Assembly (NCBI GenBank): GCA_004134985.1
Contig: REGQ01000003.1
Coordinates: 19,796-83,795 of the forward strand
DNA from: Paenibacillaceae bacterium
Lineage (GTDB): Bacteria; Bacillota; Bacilli; Paenibacillales; Paenibacillaceae
Length of the DNA stretch: 64,000 nt
Reading direction: 5' to 3'
The position numbers were made by a program, and so were the translations under genes. The notes beneath the pieces are model-generated. The model ran no database searches. It was not told where the DNA came from and worked only from the letters and a program-made list of their open reading frames with translations. How positions within the stretch are numbered: the stretch's first letter is position 1; every line of letters starts with the position of its first letter. Shown here piece by piece: positions 33,907 to 42,384 of this stretch.

Positions 33907-34344
33907 ATGGACCGTTCGGACTCGATCTTTCATTTGATGACTCACACTGTAAAAATGTACCGCCACAAAGTCGATCAGATCATTAAGCCCTATGATGTAT
34001 ACCCCGGACAGCCTCCGCTGCTGCTGCGCTTGTCCGAGAAGGACGGCCGAAGCCAGAGCGAGCTCGCTTCCCTAATGCGCGTTGCCCCGGCTACATTAAC
34101 AGTAATGGTGGATCGCATGGAGAAAACCGGACTTGTCATGCGCAGATCCGATCCTGTCGATCAGCGGGTTTCGCGAATTTTCTTGACGGATAAAGGCCAT
34201 ACCGCCACAGAAGCCGTTAAGGAAGCGATCCAGTTTGTTGACAATCAGTGCTTAGCGCAATTTTTGCCAGAGGAAAAATTGCTGCTTCGCCGTCTGATAT
34301 TGCAAATTCAGGAGAATTTGAATACGGCGGGGACAGAATCATAA
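33907..34344 (+). CDS. MarR family transcriptional regulator
   Basis: A 145-residue winged helix repressor: SQSELASLMRVAPATLTVMVDRMEKTGLV (about 54-83) followed by the wing RRSDPVDQRVSRIFLT. The start at 33907 follows GAGGTGG; an earlier in-frame ATG at 33892 lies inside the operator. It heads an operon with two ABC half-exporters and probably responds to a drug or other ligand by release from the two palindromic sites. Confidence 0.9.
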   Translation: MDRSDSIFHLMTHTVKMYRHKVDQIIKPYDVYPGQPPLLLRLSEKDGRSQSELASLMRVAPATLTVMVDRMEKTGLVMRRSDPVDQRVSRIFLTDKGHTATEAVKEAIQFVDNQCLAQFLPEEKLLLRRLILQIQENLNTAGTES

Positions 34345-34361
34345 CGTTATTCGCCGATTTT

Positions 34362-34377
34362 TTAGTTAGTCGGCTAT
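34362..34377 (+). promoter_or_regulatory. Second, degenerate MarR-like site
   Basis: TTAGTTAGTCGGCTAT, read on the other strand, matches the palindrome at 33873-33892 in 13 of 16 positions. It lies between the MarR gene and the first ABC half-exporter. Confidence 0.5.
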
Positions 34378-34410
34378 CTTTTATTTTTTTCATCGATGGG
34401 AGTTTTTCTG

Positions 34411-36318
34411 ATGTGGAACTTACGCTCATTCATTAAGCCCTATTGGGCGGCGTCACTGCTTGCCCCGCTTCTGATGCTGCTTGAAGTCGTCATGGATTTG
34501 CTGCAGCCCCGGCTTATGGCAGCCATCGTGAATCAAGGGGTGAACAATGGCGATCTGAATATGATCTGGTCTTCCGGATTGACGATGCTTGGGGTAGCCT
34601 TGATCGGTCTTATCGGGGGCGTCGGCTGCACGATCTTCGCCAATCATGCCGCACAAGGCTTTGGGGCTGACCTGCGGATTCAATTGTATGCCAGAATTCA
34701 ATCGCTCTCCTTCAATCAATTGGATCAATTCCAGACCGGTTCATTGATTACCCGTCTGACAGGAGACGTCGTGCAGATGATCAACCTGCTGCATATCCTG
34801 CTGCGGCAATTTGCCAGAGAGGGATTTCTGTTTATCGGCAGCATTATTATGGCATTCCTAATAAGCCCTCGCCTTTCCCTGATTCTGGCCGCTGCCATTC
34901 CGCTGCAATTGATCATCCTGTTTATTCTGATGCGCTATGCAACGCCGCTGTTCCGCACGCTGCAGCAACGATTGGATCAGGCCAACACCGTGCTCCAGGA
35001 AAATTCAGCCGGCATTCGTGTCGTCAAGGCTTTTGTCCGCAGCGCTTTTGAACGCGCGCGCTTCGGCAGGGCCAACAGCGATTATTTGGAAACCGGTCTT
35101 AAATCGGCAAGAGTCGTCGGATTAAACGGACCGCTTATTACGCTGCTGCTTAATCTGGGTATCGTCGCGGTACTATGGTATGGCGCAGACCTCACCTGGA
35201 ACGCTGGCATGCCGATTGGCGACTTGGCCGCCTTCATTATCTATATCGGGCAGGCGCTATATGCGCTCGCTTCCATAAGCAACACCCTGATGAGCATTTC
35301 GCGGGCGAAAGTATCGGGGGAACGGATTCATGAGGTGCTGACTGCGGAGCAGGGAAGCATTGAGATTATGCAAGCTGTCCCCCAGGACGATGCGCTGACG
35401 GAGCTGCTCTCCGCTGCATCGCCCGCCCCCACCGTGGCCCAGGCAGACCGCCTTTCGCAGGCCGCAGCGCCGGCTACGGCATCGCATGCTGCCAACGAAG
35501 CAGCGGCATCTGTGGAACGTACCCTTCCGCTGTCGCCCTATCGCGCACATGGTGGAAGCATCACGTTCGACAACGTCTCTTTTGCCTACTCGGCCAATCC
35601 GGATAAACCCGTGCTGCGGCAGATCAGTTTCACCGCCGAGCCTGGACAAACAATCGGGATACTCGGCGCGACAGGTTCAGGCAAGTCAACACTGGTCAAT
35701 CTAATTCCTCGTCTCTATGACGTTACGGAAGGAAGCATACGGATTGACGGCGTCGATGTCCGGGACGTTCCCGCTGACCGCTTGCGCAGCCAAATCGGGA
35801 TGGTGCTGCAGCAATCGTTCTTGTTCAGCGGCACGATCCGCGACAATATTCGCTTCAGCAAGCCTGCGGCCGATGAGGCGGAGATCGTGGAAGCGGCGGC
35901 GGCAGCCGAGGCGGATCGCTTTATCCGCAATCTGCCTGACGGATATGATGCTATCCTCGGCCAGCGTGGTGTCAATTTGTCCGGCGGACAAAAACAGCGC
36001 CTCTCGCTCGCCAGAGCGCTAATGATGAAGCCGTCCGTACTTATTCTGGATGACAGCACCAGCGCCATCGATCTCGGCACCGAGCGGCGGATTCAGCATG
36101 CGCTGCAATCCTTGATGAGGCAGAGCACCTGTCTGATCATTGCCCAGCGCATCTCGTCGGTCATCCATGCCGACCGGATAATTGTACTCGATCAAGGCCG
36201 AATTGCCGCCCAAGGCACCCATGATGAATTGCTGGCGCAAAGCGCAATCTATCAAGCGATTTACCATTCTCAGCAAACCGAACCCGCTGCCGGGAGACAG
36301 GAGGCCGTCGATGCCTAA
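34411..36318 (+). CDS. Heterodimeric ABC exporter, subunit 1 (degenerate-site half)
   Basis: About 635 residues: six-helix exporter membrane domain (residues 1-300), an Ala/Pro-rich linker (about 320-375), then an NBD. The NBD has Walker A GATGSGKST, signature LSGGQKQRLSLARAL and Walker B VLILDDSTSAID. The residue after the Walker B Asp is Asp instead of the catalytic Glu, the hallmark of one half of asymmetric exporters such as LmrC/BmrC. The ATG at 34411 follows GGGAG by 8 bases. The stop overlaps subunit 2. Function: export of drugs or lipids. Confidence 0.9.
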   Translation: MWNLRSFIKPYWAASLLAPLLMLLEVVMDLLQPRLMAAIVNQGVNNGDLNMIWSSGLTMLGVALIGLIGGVGCTIFANHAAQGFGADLRIQLYARIQSLSFNQLDQFQTGSLITRLTGDVVQMINLLHILLRQFAREGFLFIGSIIMAFLISPRLSLILAAAIPLQLIILFILMRYATPLFRTLQQRLDQANTVLQENSAGIRVVKAFVRSAFERARFGRANSDYLETGLKSARVVGLNGPLITLLLNLGIVAVLWYGADLTWNAGMPIGDLAAFIIYIGQALYALASISNTLMSISRAKVSGERIHEVLTAEQGSIEIMQAVPQDDALTELLSAASPAPTVAQADRLSQAAAPATASHAANEAAASVERTLPLSPYRAHGGSITFDNVSFAYSANPDKPVLRQISFTAEPGQTIGILGATGSGKSTLVNLIPRLYDVTEGSIRIDGVDVRDVPADRLRSQIGMVLQQSFLFSGTIRDNIRFSKPAADEAEIVEAAAAAEADRFIRNLPDGYDAILGQRGVNLSGGQKQRLSLARALMMKPSVLILDDSTSAIDLGTERRIQHALQSLMRQSTCLIIAQRISSVIHADRIIVLDQGRIAAQGTHDELLAQSAIYQAIYHSQQTEPAAGRQEAVDA

Positions 36319-38161
36319 TTCATTGCACAGCAAGCAGGCTAGAACCCGCAAACCTTCTGTCCAGAGCAACACGGAGCCGAAGCCGGAGCCACAACGAAAA
36401 CCAAAACCAAGAGCACGTAACACCAAAGCGACCCTTCTGCGTCTATGGCAATATTTGAAGCGCCAGCGGGCCGCTCTGTTCGTTGTCTTTGCCTTAACTG
36501 TACTAAGCAGCGGACTCTCCCTGCTTGGGCCCTTATATATCGGACGGGCGATCGACGTCTACATTCTGCCAAGAGATTACAACGGTCTGCTCTCCCTCTG
36601 CCTGCTGCTGGTCGGCATCTATCTCTTCAGCGGCGCAGCCGCATGGCTGCAGGCCTACGTAATGGCAAGCGTATCCCAGCGCACGGTATGGGAGCTGCGG
36701 CAGGATTTGTTCGCCCATCTGCAGAAGCTTCCGGTGCGCTACTTTGACCAGACGACACATGGCGAACTAATGAGTCGCACGACCAATGATGTGGAGAACG
36801 TATCCACCACGCTCAGCCAAAATCTCACCCAGATCATTTCAAGTTTCATTATGGTTGTCGGCTCGCTCGCCATGATGCTTGTGCTGAATGTGTGGCTGAC
36901 CCTTGTCACGCTGACCATCGTCCCGCTGGTGCTCTTTACGACCAGACAGATTACCAAGCGCACACAGCGGCTTTTCAAAGAGCAGCAGCAGCGGCTGGGG
37001 CAATTGAACGGCCTGATTGAAGAAACCATCTCCGGTCAGAAGGTTGTCAAAACGTTTCGCCGCGAGGCGGATTCCATCAGCCAACTCCAGGTAATTAACA
37101 AGCAGCTCAGGAAGGCCGGGACAGCCGCACAGAACTTGTCGGGATTGATGGGGCCAAGCATGAATATGATCAATCACTTCAGCTTTATTCTGCTCGCTGC
37201 GATCGGAGGCTGGATGATTCTGAACAATTGGACGATGCTGGGAGTCGTGATCAGTTTTCTTAACTATTCCAAGTATTTCAGTCGACCTGTCAACGATCTG
37301 GCCAATCAGTACAATATGATTCAGTCGGGTATCGCCGGAGCAGAGCGGGTGTTTGAAGTGATGGATACGAGCACAGAATACGATGGCGACAGCGATGAAA
37401 CCCGCTCCCGCCAGTTGACCGAGCCGGCAGGTGAAGTCGTATTCGACCAGGTTTCCTTTGCCTATCAGGAAGGATCGCCAACCTTGAGCGGCATCTCCTT
37501 CAGCGCCAGACCGGGTGATCTGATCGCCCTCGTAGGACCAACCGGAGCAGGCAAAACAACGATCATTAACCTGCTCACACGCTTCTACGAAATCGATCAG
37601 GGAGCGATCCGCATCGACGGCATGGACATTCGTACAATTAATAAAGACAACCTGCGCAGTCACCTGGGCATCGTGCTTCAGGACGTCTACTTGTTCTCAG
37701 ATACGGTGCGCGAAAACATTCGGTTCGGCCGTCTGGATGCAACCGGCGAAGAGGTTGAGGCCGCCGCGCGGCTGGCCAATGCAGACAGCTTTATTCGGCA
37801 GCTCCCGCAAGGTTATGACACAATGCTGACGGCTGAGGGCGGCAATCTGAGCCAAGGCCAGCGTCAACTGCTCACAATAGCGCGGGCGATTCTGGCCAAC
37901 CCCGCGATCCTTGTGCTCGACGAGGCGACGAGCAGTATTGACACACGAACGGAGATGGCGATCCAGGATGCAATGAGCCAGCTCAGACGCGGCAGAACCA
38001 GCTTTGTCATCGCCCACCGCCTGAGTACAATTCGTGAAGCAACCTGCATTTTGGTCATTGACGGCGGCACAATTGTCGAGCGCGGCACACATGAACAGCT
38101 GCTGGCCAGTAAAGGCCACTACTATGAGCTTTATGCCAATCAATTCCGCGAGGCGATTTAA
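36311..38161 (+). CDS. Heterodimeric ABC exporter, subunit 2 (catalytic half)
   Basis: A 616-residue half-transporter. An N-terminal Lys/Arg/Pro-rich tail (about 1-45) precedes the membrane domain. The NBD has Walker A GPTGAGKTT, signature LSQGQRQLLTIARAI and Walker B LVLDEATSSID with the canonical Glu. AGGAGG stands 6 bases before the ATG, which overlaps the end of subunit 1 by 8 bases. An early frame opening at 36182 lies inside subunit 1 and is not used. The C-terminal codons and following bases (GCGATTTAACCAAG) are duplicated downstream of a 478-bp element. Confidence 0.92.
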   Translation: MPNSLHSKQARTRKPSVQSNTEPKPEPQRKPKPRARNTKATLLRLWQYLKRQRAALFVVFALTVLSSGLSLLGPLYIGRAIDVYILPRDYNGLLSLCLLLVGIYLFSGAAAWLQAYVMASVSQRTVWELRQDLFAHLQKLPVRYFDQTTHGELMSRTTNDVENVSTTLSQNLTQIISSFIMVVGSLAMMLVLNVWLTLVTLTIVPLVLFTTRQITKRTQRLFKEQQQRLGQLNGLIEETISGQKVVKTFRREADSISQLQVINKQLRKAGTAAQNLSGLMGPSMNMINHFSFILLAAIGGWMILNNWTMLGVVISFLNYSKYFSRPVNDLANQYNMIQSGIAGAERVFEVMDTSTEYDGDSDETRSRQLTEPAGEVVFDQVSFAYQEGSPTLSGISFSARPGDLIALVGPTGAGKTTIINLLTRFYEIDQGAIRIDGMDIRTINKDNLRSHLGIVLQDVYLFSDTVRENIRFGRLDATGEEVEAAARLANADSFIRQLPQGYDTMLTAEGGNLSQGQRQLLTIARAILANPAILVLDEATSSIDTRTEMAIQDAMSQLRRGRTSFVIAHRLSTIREATCILVIDGGTIVERGTHEQLLASKGHYYELYANQFREAI

Positions 38162-38173
38162 CCAAGTAGCACT

Positions 38174-38651
38174 CACTAGCGTTGCATAAACCTTGACAAT
38201 GGGGTGACCCCAAATATTGCTAGTGTCCCATAGCGATCCGGCAAGTTCCATCTGGGGGCATTACTGGTGTGACTGACAAACCGCCATGTCCCCTTTGTTA
38301 AGGGGCTTTCTATTTCGTGTGTGTTCATGGGGATCTTGCGCTAACGCTTGCCACAGCGCTTAAATAGCCTTAAATGACCCTTTTGTAGTTCTAACGCTTG
38401 TCACGGTGCTTATTCCCCCCATGGACGGTTAAAATCGTGCGATTTTCTATAAATAAGGTGTCTCAGTTTCCTTACAATATTTATGGGGCTGAATTTCCCT
38501 AAATAGCGCCGCTCATCAGCGTTAGAATTCCACAGGTGAGGTTTCATGTTGATCCCACCTGCTTTGATCGCGAATCATGGCAACCACTGATTTTTAGACG
38601 GAGACATTTTTTCTATCTGTTTTTTGTGTTAGCTTTTATGCAACGCTAGTG
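38174..38651. mobile_element. 478-bp MITE-like element with 17-bp perfect inverted ends
   Basis: CACTAGCGTTGCATAAA (38174-38190) and TTTATGCAACGCTAGTG (38635-38651) are perfect inverted repeats. A 14-base direct repeat GCGATTTAACCAAG flanks them (38153-38166 and 38663-38676), the likely target duplication. The inverted ends may extend outward with a gap (TAGCACT / AGCGCT). No reading frame above 60 codons. Inside, TAACGCTTGNCAC is repeated at about 38342 and 38392. Confidence 0.7.
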
Positions 38652-38687
38652 TGTAGCGCTCAGCGATTTAACCAAGCATTTCGTCAA

Positions 38688-38735
38688 AAAAAGCTCCACT
38701 TGCGCCGGCTATGCCGCGTCAGGTGGAGCTTTTTC
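38688..38735. terminator. Bidirectional terminator
   Basis: AAAAAGCTCCAC... and ...GTGGAGCTTTTT (arms 38692-38699 and 38723-38730) with A-tract and T-tract at opposite ends. It serves the convergent LRR gene on the minus strand. Confidence 0.8.
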
Positions 38736-38751
38736 CTTCGACTGCCGTGAA

Positions 38752-40929
38752 TTACAGCGTCCGTTCGAACGTCGTGTCAGGCATTTGATCGAGTAGCGAC
38801 CAATCGTGCACAGGGTTGTCGATCAAATTGACGAATCGCAGTTGCTTGAGGCCCTTCAACGGGCTGATGTCCGTAATGCTGTTGTCTTCCAGATCAAGAT
38901 GCTGCAGCGCGGCCAGCCCCTTGGCAAACGACAAGCCGGTAATATTGTTGCTTCCCAGCGACAAGGATTCCAGGGAGGCAAGTCCACCCAGCCCTGACAC
39001 CACATCATCCCATTTGTAATCATCGTAATAAATGCTTGTCACAAACCCTTGCCGCTCAATGTGAACATTGTAGATCAGCCTTGAATTCGACAGGTTGAGC
39101 TTCCGTAGCTTCTTTATGGCCGCAAGCGAGGCAGGCTTCAGTTGCATTTGCGATTCATGCAAATCAAGCTCCTCCAAGTTGCTTAATGCGCTAATTCCGT
39201 TCAGATTATCGTACACGCTGCTGTTGGTAATGCTAAGCACCTTCAACTTCTTCAAATCCGCAATCGCTTTGACCTGCTCGACATTGCTGCTTCCGTCCAG
39301 CCGCAACTCCTCCAGTTCACCCAGACCACCCAATGGGCGAAGATCGCTGATTCCACCCGACACAGTAAGCTTCTGCAATTTCTTCAATGCTTTCAGCGGC
39401 GCCAAGCTGTTAGCGCCGGATAGTTCCAGCGTACGCAAGTTTGTCATGCCTGACAGGGCGTCCACCTTGTCTGCGTAATTGGCATCCAGCTGCAAGTGTT
39501 CGACCTTGCTTAACCCCGCAAGCGGCGCCAGGTTGCCCAGTTTGTTATTGCGCTTCAGCGACAAATAGTGAAGCTCGGGCAGACTTGCCGCGAAGGAGAT
39601 GTCTTTTGTCGCTGTATCGTAGATCGTCAAGGATTCCAACTGCCGCAAGTTTTGTATATCCAGCAGATTAAATAATTCATCCCCTTCCAGTGTCAGCTCC
39701 TTCAGCTGTGTCATGCCTGCAATCGGGCTCGCTGACGTCAGCCCCTTCGTATCCCGCAACGTTAATGACTCCAACCGCTCCATTGTCTCCAACGCCCCAA
39801 AGCCACTAATTTGGGTATCTGACAACTCCAGCCGGACAAGCTTCGAGAGTCCAGCAATACCTTCCAGACTTTCAAGGCCCTTGCCCTGGACAGACAACTC
39901 CTCCAACTGCTCCAGCTTGCCGAAAGACTGGAAGTTTTCAATCGAATCGGGAACGCGCAGCTTCACCCGATTCAAATGCGGGAAGAAAGACAAGTACTTC
40001 ATTTCAATGGTCATCCATCCGTTTAGCTGCAAGCTGGTCAGTCCGGTGAAAGCGAGCAGATCTGTCCCTTCCCATGACCGAGACAAGTCAGAATCGATCT
40101 CTACAAGCCGAATCGTTTCCTCGAAAGAAGTCTGATCCGCACCAAGAGCGTGGTCCTCGAAACTGTATCGGAAGCCTTTATCGTCAATTTGCAAATATTT
40201 AAACTTCTCTATATCCTGCCACGAAACTTCGGACAGTTCCTTATCCAGAGCCGTGCTCACCAGCTTCTGCAGCGGCTGCGATGTAATCATGCTGGCAGGG
40301 AGCAGCAGCTTCCTTGCCTGTGCGTCCAAGTCAGCGGAGCCTGTAGCCGTTCTACCCTTGAGCAATACGTCCCCCGCTTCCCGCTTCAGATCATAAGCGA
40401 GCAGTGTGGCCGATATTGCCGTATACACCGTCTCGTCATCTTCCCCCTGTCTCAGCCAGTCGGTGGCTTCTTGTAAAGCAGCTTCCTTGTCTCCCTCACG
40501 CAAATGCGCCTCGATCAGTCCCCGCCGCGCAGCAATATCATACGGATCATTGGCTAGCATCCGTTGGTAATGGGCGACACTGCGCTGCGGGGGCGATGAT
40601 TCCAGCAGCCCGTCTTCCGGCGTGCTCGGGGCATAGATTTGAAACAGCTGCCAGGCAATGACGCCTGTAATCGCCAAGCCTGTCAAGCCTGCCAAACTGC
40701 CCAAGGCCAGTCTTCTGCCCGCCCCGGACGGCACTCGTTGATGAGGCGGCCTCTGTGTCTGCGGAGCGTCTCCTGAATCCGACCATGAAGTTGAAGTTGA
40801 TCGCCTCTCATGCCTGCTCGCGGTATTCCGCTTGCGATCTGATTGATTGGGCAGCCTGGCCCCGCAGTTTTGGCAATAGCCTATTCCTTCCTCTGTTGTC
40901 GTCGTTCCGCAATCTGAACATGTTCTCAA
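38752..40929 (-). CDS. Zinc-ribbon, single-pass membrane protein with leucine-rich repeats
   Basis: A 725-residue protein. The N-terminal zinc ribbon has CSDC and CQNCG (residues 4-22). A basic, disordered stretch follows, then one membrane segment (about 75-97). Residues about 110-190 look like TPR helices (LANDPYDIAARRGLIEAHLREGDKEAA). From about 290 to 720 there are some fifteen internalin-like leucine-rich repeats (LESLTLRDTKGLTSASPIAG and similar). The start codon is TTG, 9 bases after AAGGAG. The topology predicts a cytoplasmic zinc ribbon with external LRRs, perhaps a receptor or adhesion protein. Function unknown. Confidence 0.83.
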   Translation of the reverse strand: MRTCSDCGTTTTEEGIGYCQNCGARLPNQSDRKRNTASRHERRSTSTSWSDSGDAPQTQRPPHQRVPSGAGRRLALGSLAGLTGLAITGVIAWQLFQIYAPSTPEDGLLESSPPQRSVAHYQRMLANDPYDIAARRGLIEAHLREGDKEAALQEATDWLRQGEDDETVYTAISATLLAYDLKREAGDVLLKGRTATGSADLDAQARKLLLPASMITSQPLQKLVSTALDKELSEVSWQDIEKFKYLQIDDKGFRYSFEDHALGADQTSFEETIRLVEIDSDLSRSWEGTDLLAFTGLTSLQLNGWMTIEMKYLSFFPHLNRVKLRVPDSIENFQSFGKLEQLEELSVQGKGLESLEGIAGLSKLVRLELSDTQISGFGALETMERLESLTLRDTKGLTSASPIAGMTQLKELTLEGDELFNLLDIQNLRQLESLTIYDTATKDISFAASLPELHYLSLKRNNKLGNLAPLAGLSKVEHLQLDANYADKVDALSGMTNLRTLELSGANSLAPLKALKKLQKLTVSGGISDLRPLGGLGELEELRLDGSSNVEQVKAIADLKKLKVLSITNSSVYDNLNGISALSNLEELDLHESQMQLKPASLAAIKKLRKLNLSNSRLIYNVHIERQGFVTSIYYDDYKWDDVVSGLGGLASLESLSLGSNNITGLSFAKGLAALQHLDLEDNSITDISPLKGLKQLRFVNLIDNPVHDWSLLDQMPDTTFERTL

Positions 40930-41353
40930 TTTCTCTCACTCCTTGCCTCACTATGAGCCTAAACATCGCAAACCAGCCCGGAACTCTCCGGGATAGCGGT
41001 AAATCGACTTAATTAGCTGCACCGCCGATTTTTCCAGCAATCGAACACTTCTCCACGTAAAGCAGGCGGCCCCATTTAGCATAATTTATATTGTATAATA
41101 ATTCTCGCATAATTTTCCAAACCATGTCTATATAAGTTGAACGAGTTGTACATTCGCTCCACTCAAAATAATTCCGTCCGCCAATCCTCTTCTCCGTTGT
41201 TTTGGCAGAATTGTACAGCAACAACCGGGCAAATGCAATTGCTTTTTATGCAGCATTTTTAAATAAGGAATGAACGATTGGGGATACTCAAACGTATTAC
41301 ATACGAACTGACCATTACGGAGCAATAAAAGTCATACAGCTGGGAGGTGAAAA
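40930..41353. other. Intergenic region before the sigY operon
   Basis: Divergent LRR and sigma factor genes leave 424 bases. It contains an AT-rich stretch around 41070-41100, a TTTATGCAGCATTTTT word (41246-41261) related to the repeat families at 0.5 and 45.8 kb, and the ECF-type promoter at 41271-41298. No further gene seen. Confidence 0.5.
41271..41298 (+). promoter_or_regulatory. SigY-type autoregulated promoter
   Basis: TGAACG (41271-41276), 16-bp spacer, CGTATT (41293-41298), fitting the -35 TGAAC and -10 CGT pattern of ECF sigma factors including SigY. It lies 55 bases upstream of the sigma factor gene. Confidence 0.65.
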
Positions 41354-41890
41354 ATGGAGGAAACGGATCTAATCAAGGAAGCCCGTCAGGGCGACCGGCT
41401 CGCGCTGGCGCTGCTGCTGAAACGTCATTATGCCTTCCTGAATAAATATTTGCTGAAAATTACGATGCAGCCGCAGCTTGCCGAAGATTTGACTCAAGAG
41501 ACGATGCTGAAAGCGATCGAGAAGATTCGACTGTACAATGGCAGCTCCAAATTTTCCTCCTGGCTGATTACCATCGGCACCCGTCACTACTTCGATCATC
41601 TGCGCCGCAGAAAGCGGGAACAGCATTGGCAGCAGCAGGAAATGGCGCTGCGCCGGACCAAATGGCAGGTTCAATCGCAGGGGGACGAATGGCCGGAGCT
41701 GCTGGATATGCTGGCCCGCATGCCGGAGGGCATCCGCATTCCGATTGTACTGAAACATTATTACGGCTATGCCTATGATGAGATCGGCAAGATGATGGAC
41801 ATCCCTTCCGGAACGGTGAAATCACGCGTGTCAAACGGATTGAAAGAACTGCGAAAGGAGCTTGCTGACGATGGCGAAAGAAACGGATGA
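41354..41890 (+). CDS. sigY: ECF RNA polymerase sigma factor SigY
   Basis: A 178-residue sigma-70 family protein. Region 2 shows LLKITMQPQLAEDLTQETMLKAIEKI (about 33-58) with FSSWLITIGTRHYFDHLRRRKR; region 4 shows PEGIRIPIVLKHYYGYAYDEIGKMMDIPSGTVKSRV (about 124-160). Downstream genes match the sigY-yxlCDEFG operon of Bacillus subtilis in order and type, which supports the name. GGGAGG precedes the ATG. The upstream promoter looks SigY-dependent, implying autoregulation. Confidence 0.88.
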   Translation: MEETDLIKEARQGDRLALALLLKRHYAFLNKYLLKITMQPQLAEDLTQETMLKAIEKIRLYNGSSKFSSWLITIGTRHYFDHLRRRKREQHWQQQEMALRRTKWQVQSQGDEWPELLDMLARMPEGIRIPIVLKHYYGYAYDEIGKMMDIPSGTVKSRVSNGLKELRKELADDGERNG

Positions 41891-42200
41891 ACAAACCGCC
41901 GACAAGTTAAAGGCAGAATTGGCGAAGATGGACGAATGGTTTGCCCCGCTGCCTCCGGATATGCAGTGGTTCGAAGCACAGGTGGAAGCGGAACACAAAC
42001 GGCTGGCAGCCAAAAAACGGCGGGAGTGGGCACTATTTTGTATACTGGCTGCAGCGATTCTCGGGGCAGGTATTGCAGCTGCAGCGGAGAATCCCGTCTA
42101 TTTCCTCTGTATTCAGGTCGCAGGAGTGCTCGCTCTGCCCCTGGCGTTGCTGTATGAAAAAAGAAAAAAAGCAGGTGGCCCAAATGATACTGGACGATAA
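41871..42200 (+). CDS. yxlC: YxlC-like anti-sigma factor
   Basis: A 109-residue protein: an acidic, helical N-terminal half (DKLKAELAKMDEWFAPLPPDMQWFEAQ) that would bind the sigma factor, then two hydrophobic segments (about 55-72 and 78-95). It overlaps the sigY end by 20 bases, with AAAGGAG upstream. It matches YxlC of the sigY operon by position and topology; sequence identity could not be tested. Confidence 0.75.
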   Translation: MAKETDEQTADKLKAELAKMDEWFAPLPPDMQWFEAQVEAEHKRLAAKKRREWALFCILAAAILGAGIAAAAENPVYFLCIQVAGVLALPLALLYEKRKKAGGPNDTGR

Positions 42201-42384
42201 GCTCAAGCTGCTGCTCATCATTGCCGTCGTCATCATCCTGTTTCTGCAGGGCGCGTGGATGTTCAGAGACGCTGAACGCAACGGTCATAACAAATGGCTC
42301 TGGGGATTGCTCGGGTTAATCCAGTTCCCAACCTATCTGCTCATCTATATGCTGTTCGTCAGAAGGAGAAGAAGAAATGATTAA
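42184..42384 (+). CDS. Small membrane protein, YxlE/PLDc_N-like
   Basis: A 66-residue protein with two hydrophobic segments (LLLIIAVVIILFLQGAW; LLGLIQFPTYLLIYMLF) and the GLLGLIQFPTYLLIYM part typical of short PLDc_N proteins such as YxlE. The start overlaps yxlC by 17 bases; AGGTGG precedes it. In B. subtilis two small genes (yxlD, yxlE) stand here; only one is present. Confidence 0.72.
   Translation: MILDDKLKLLLIIAVVIILFLQGAWMFRDAERNGHNKWLWGLLGLIQFPTYLLIYMLFVRRRRRND

Noticed and set aside
36182-36310. Upstream extension of the second ABC half-exporter
   Set aside because: It would lie wholly within the first half-exporter; AGGAGG before 36311 marks the real start.
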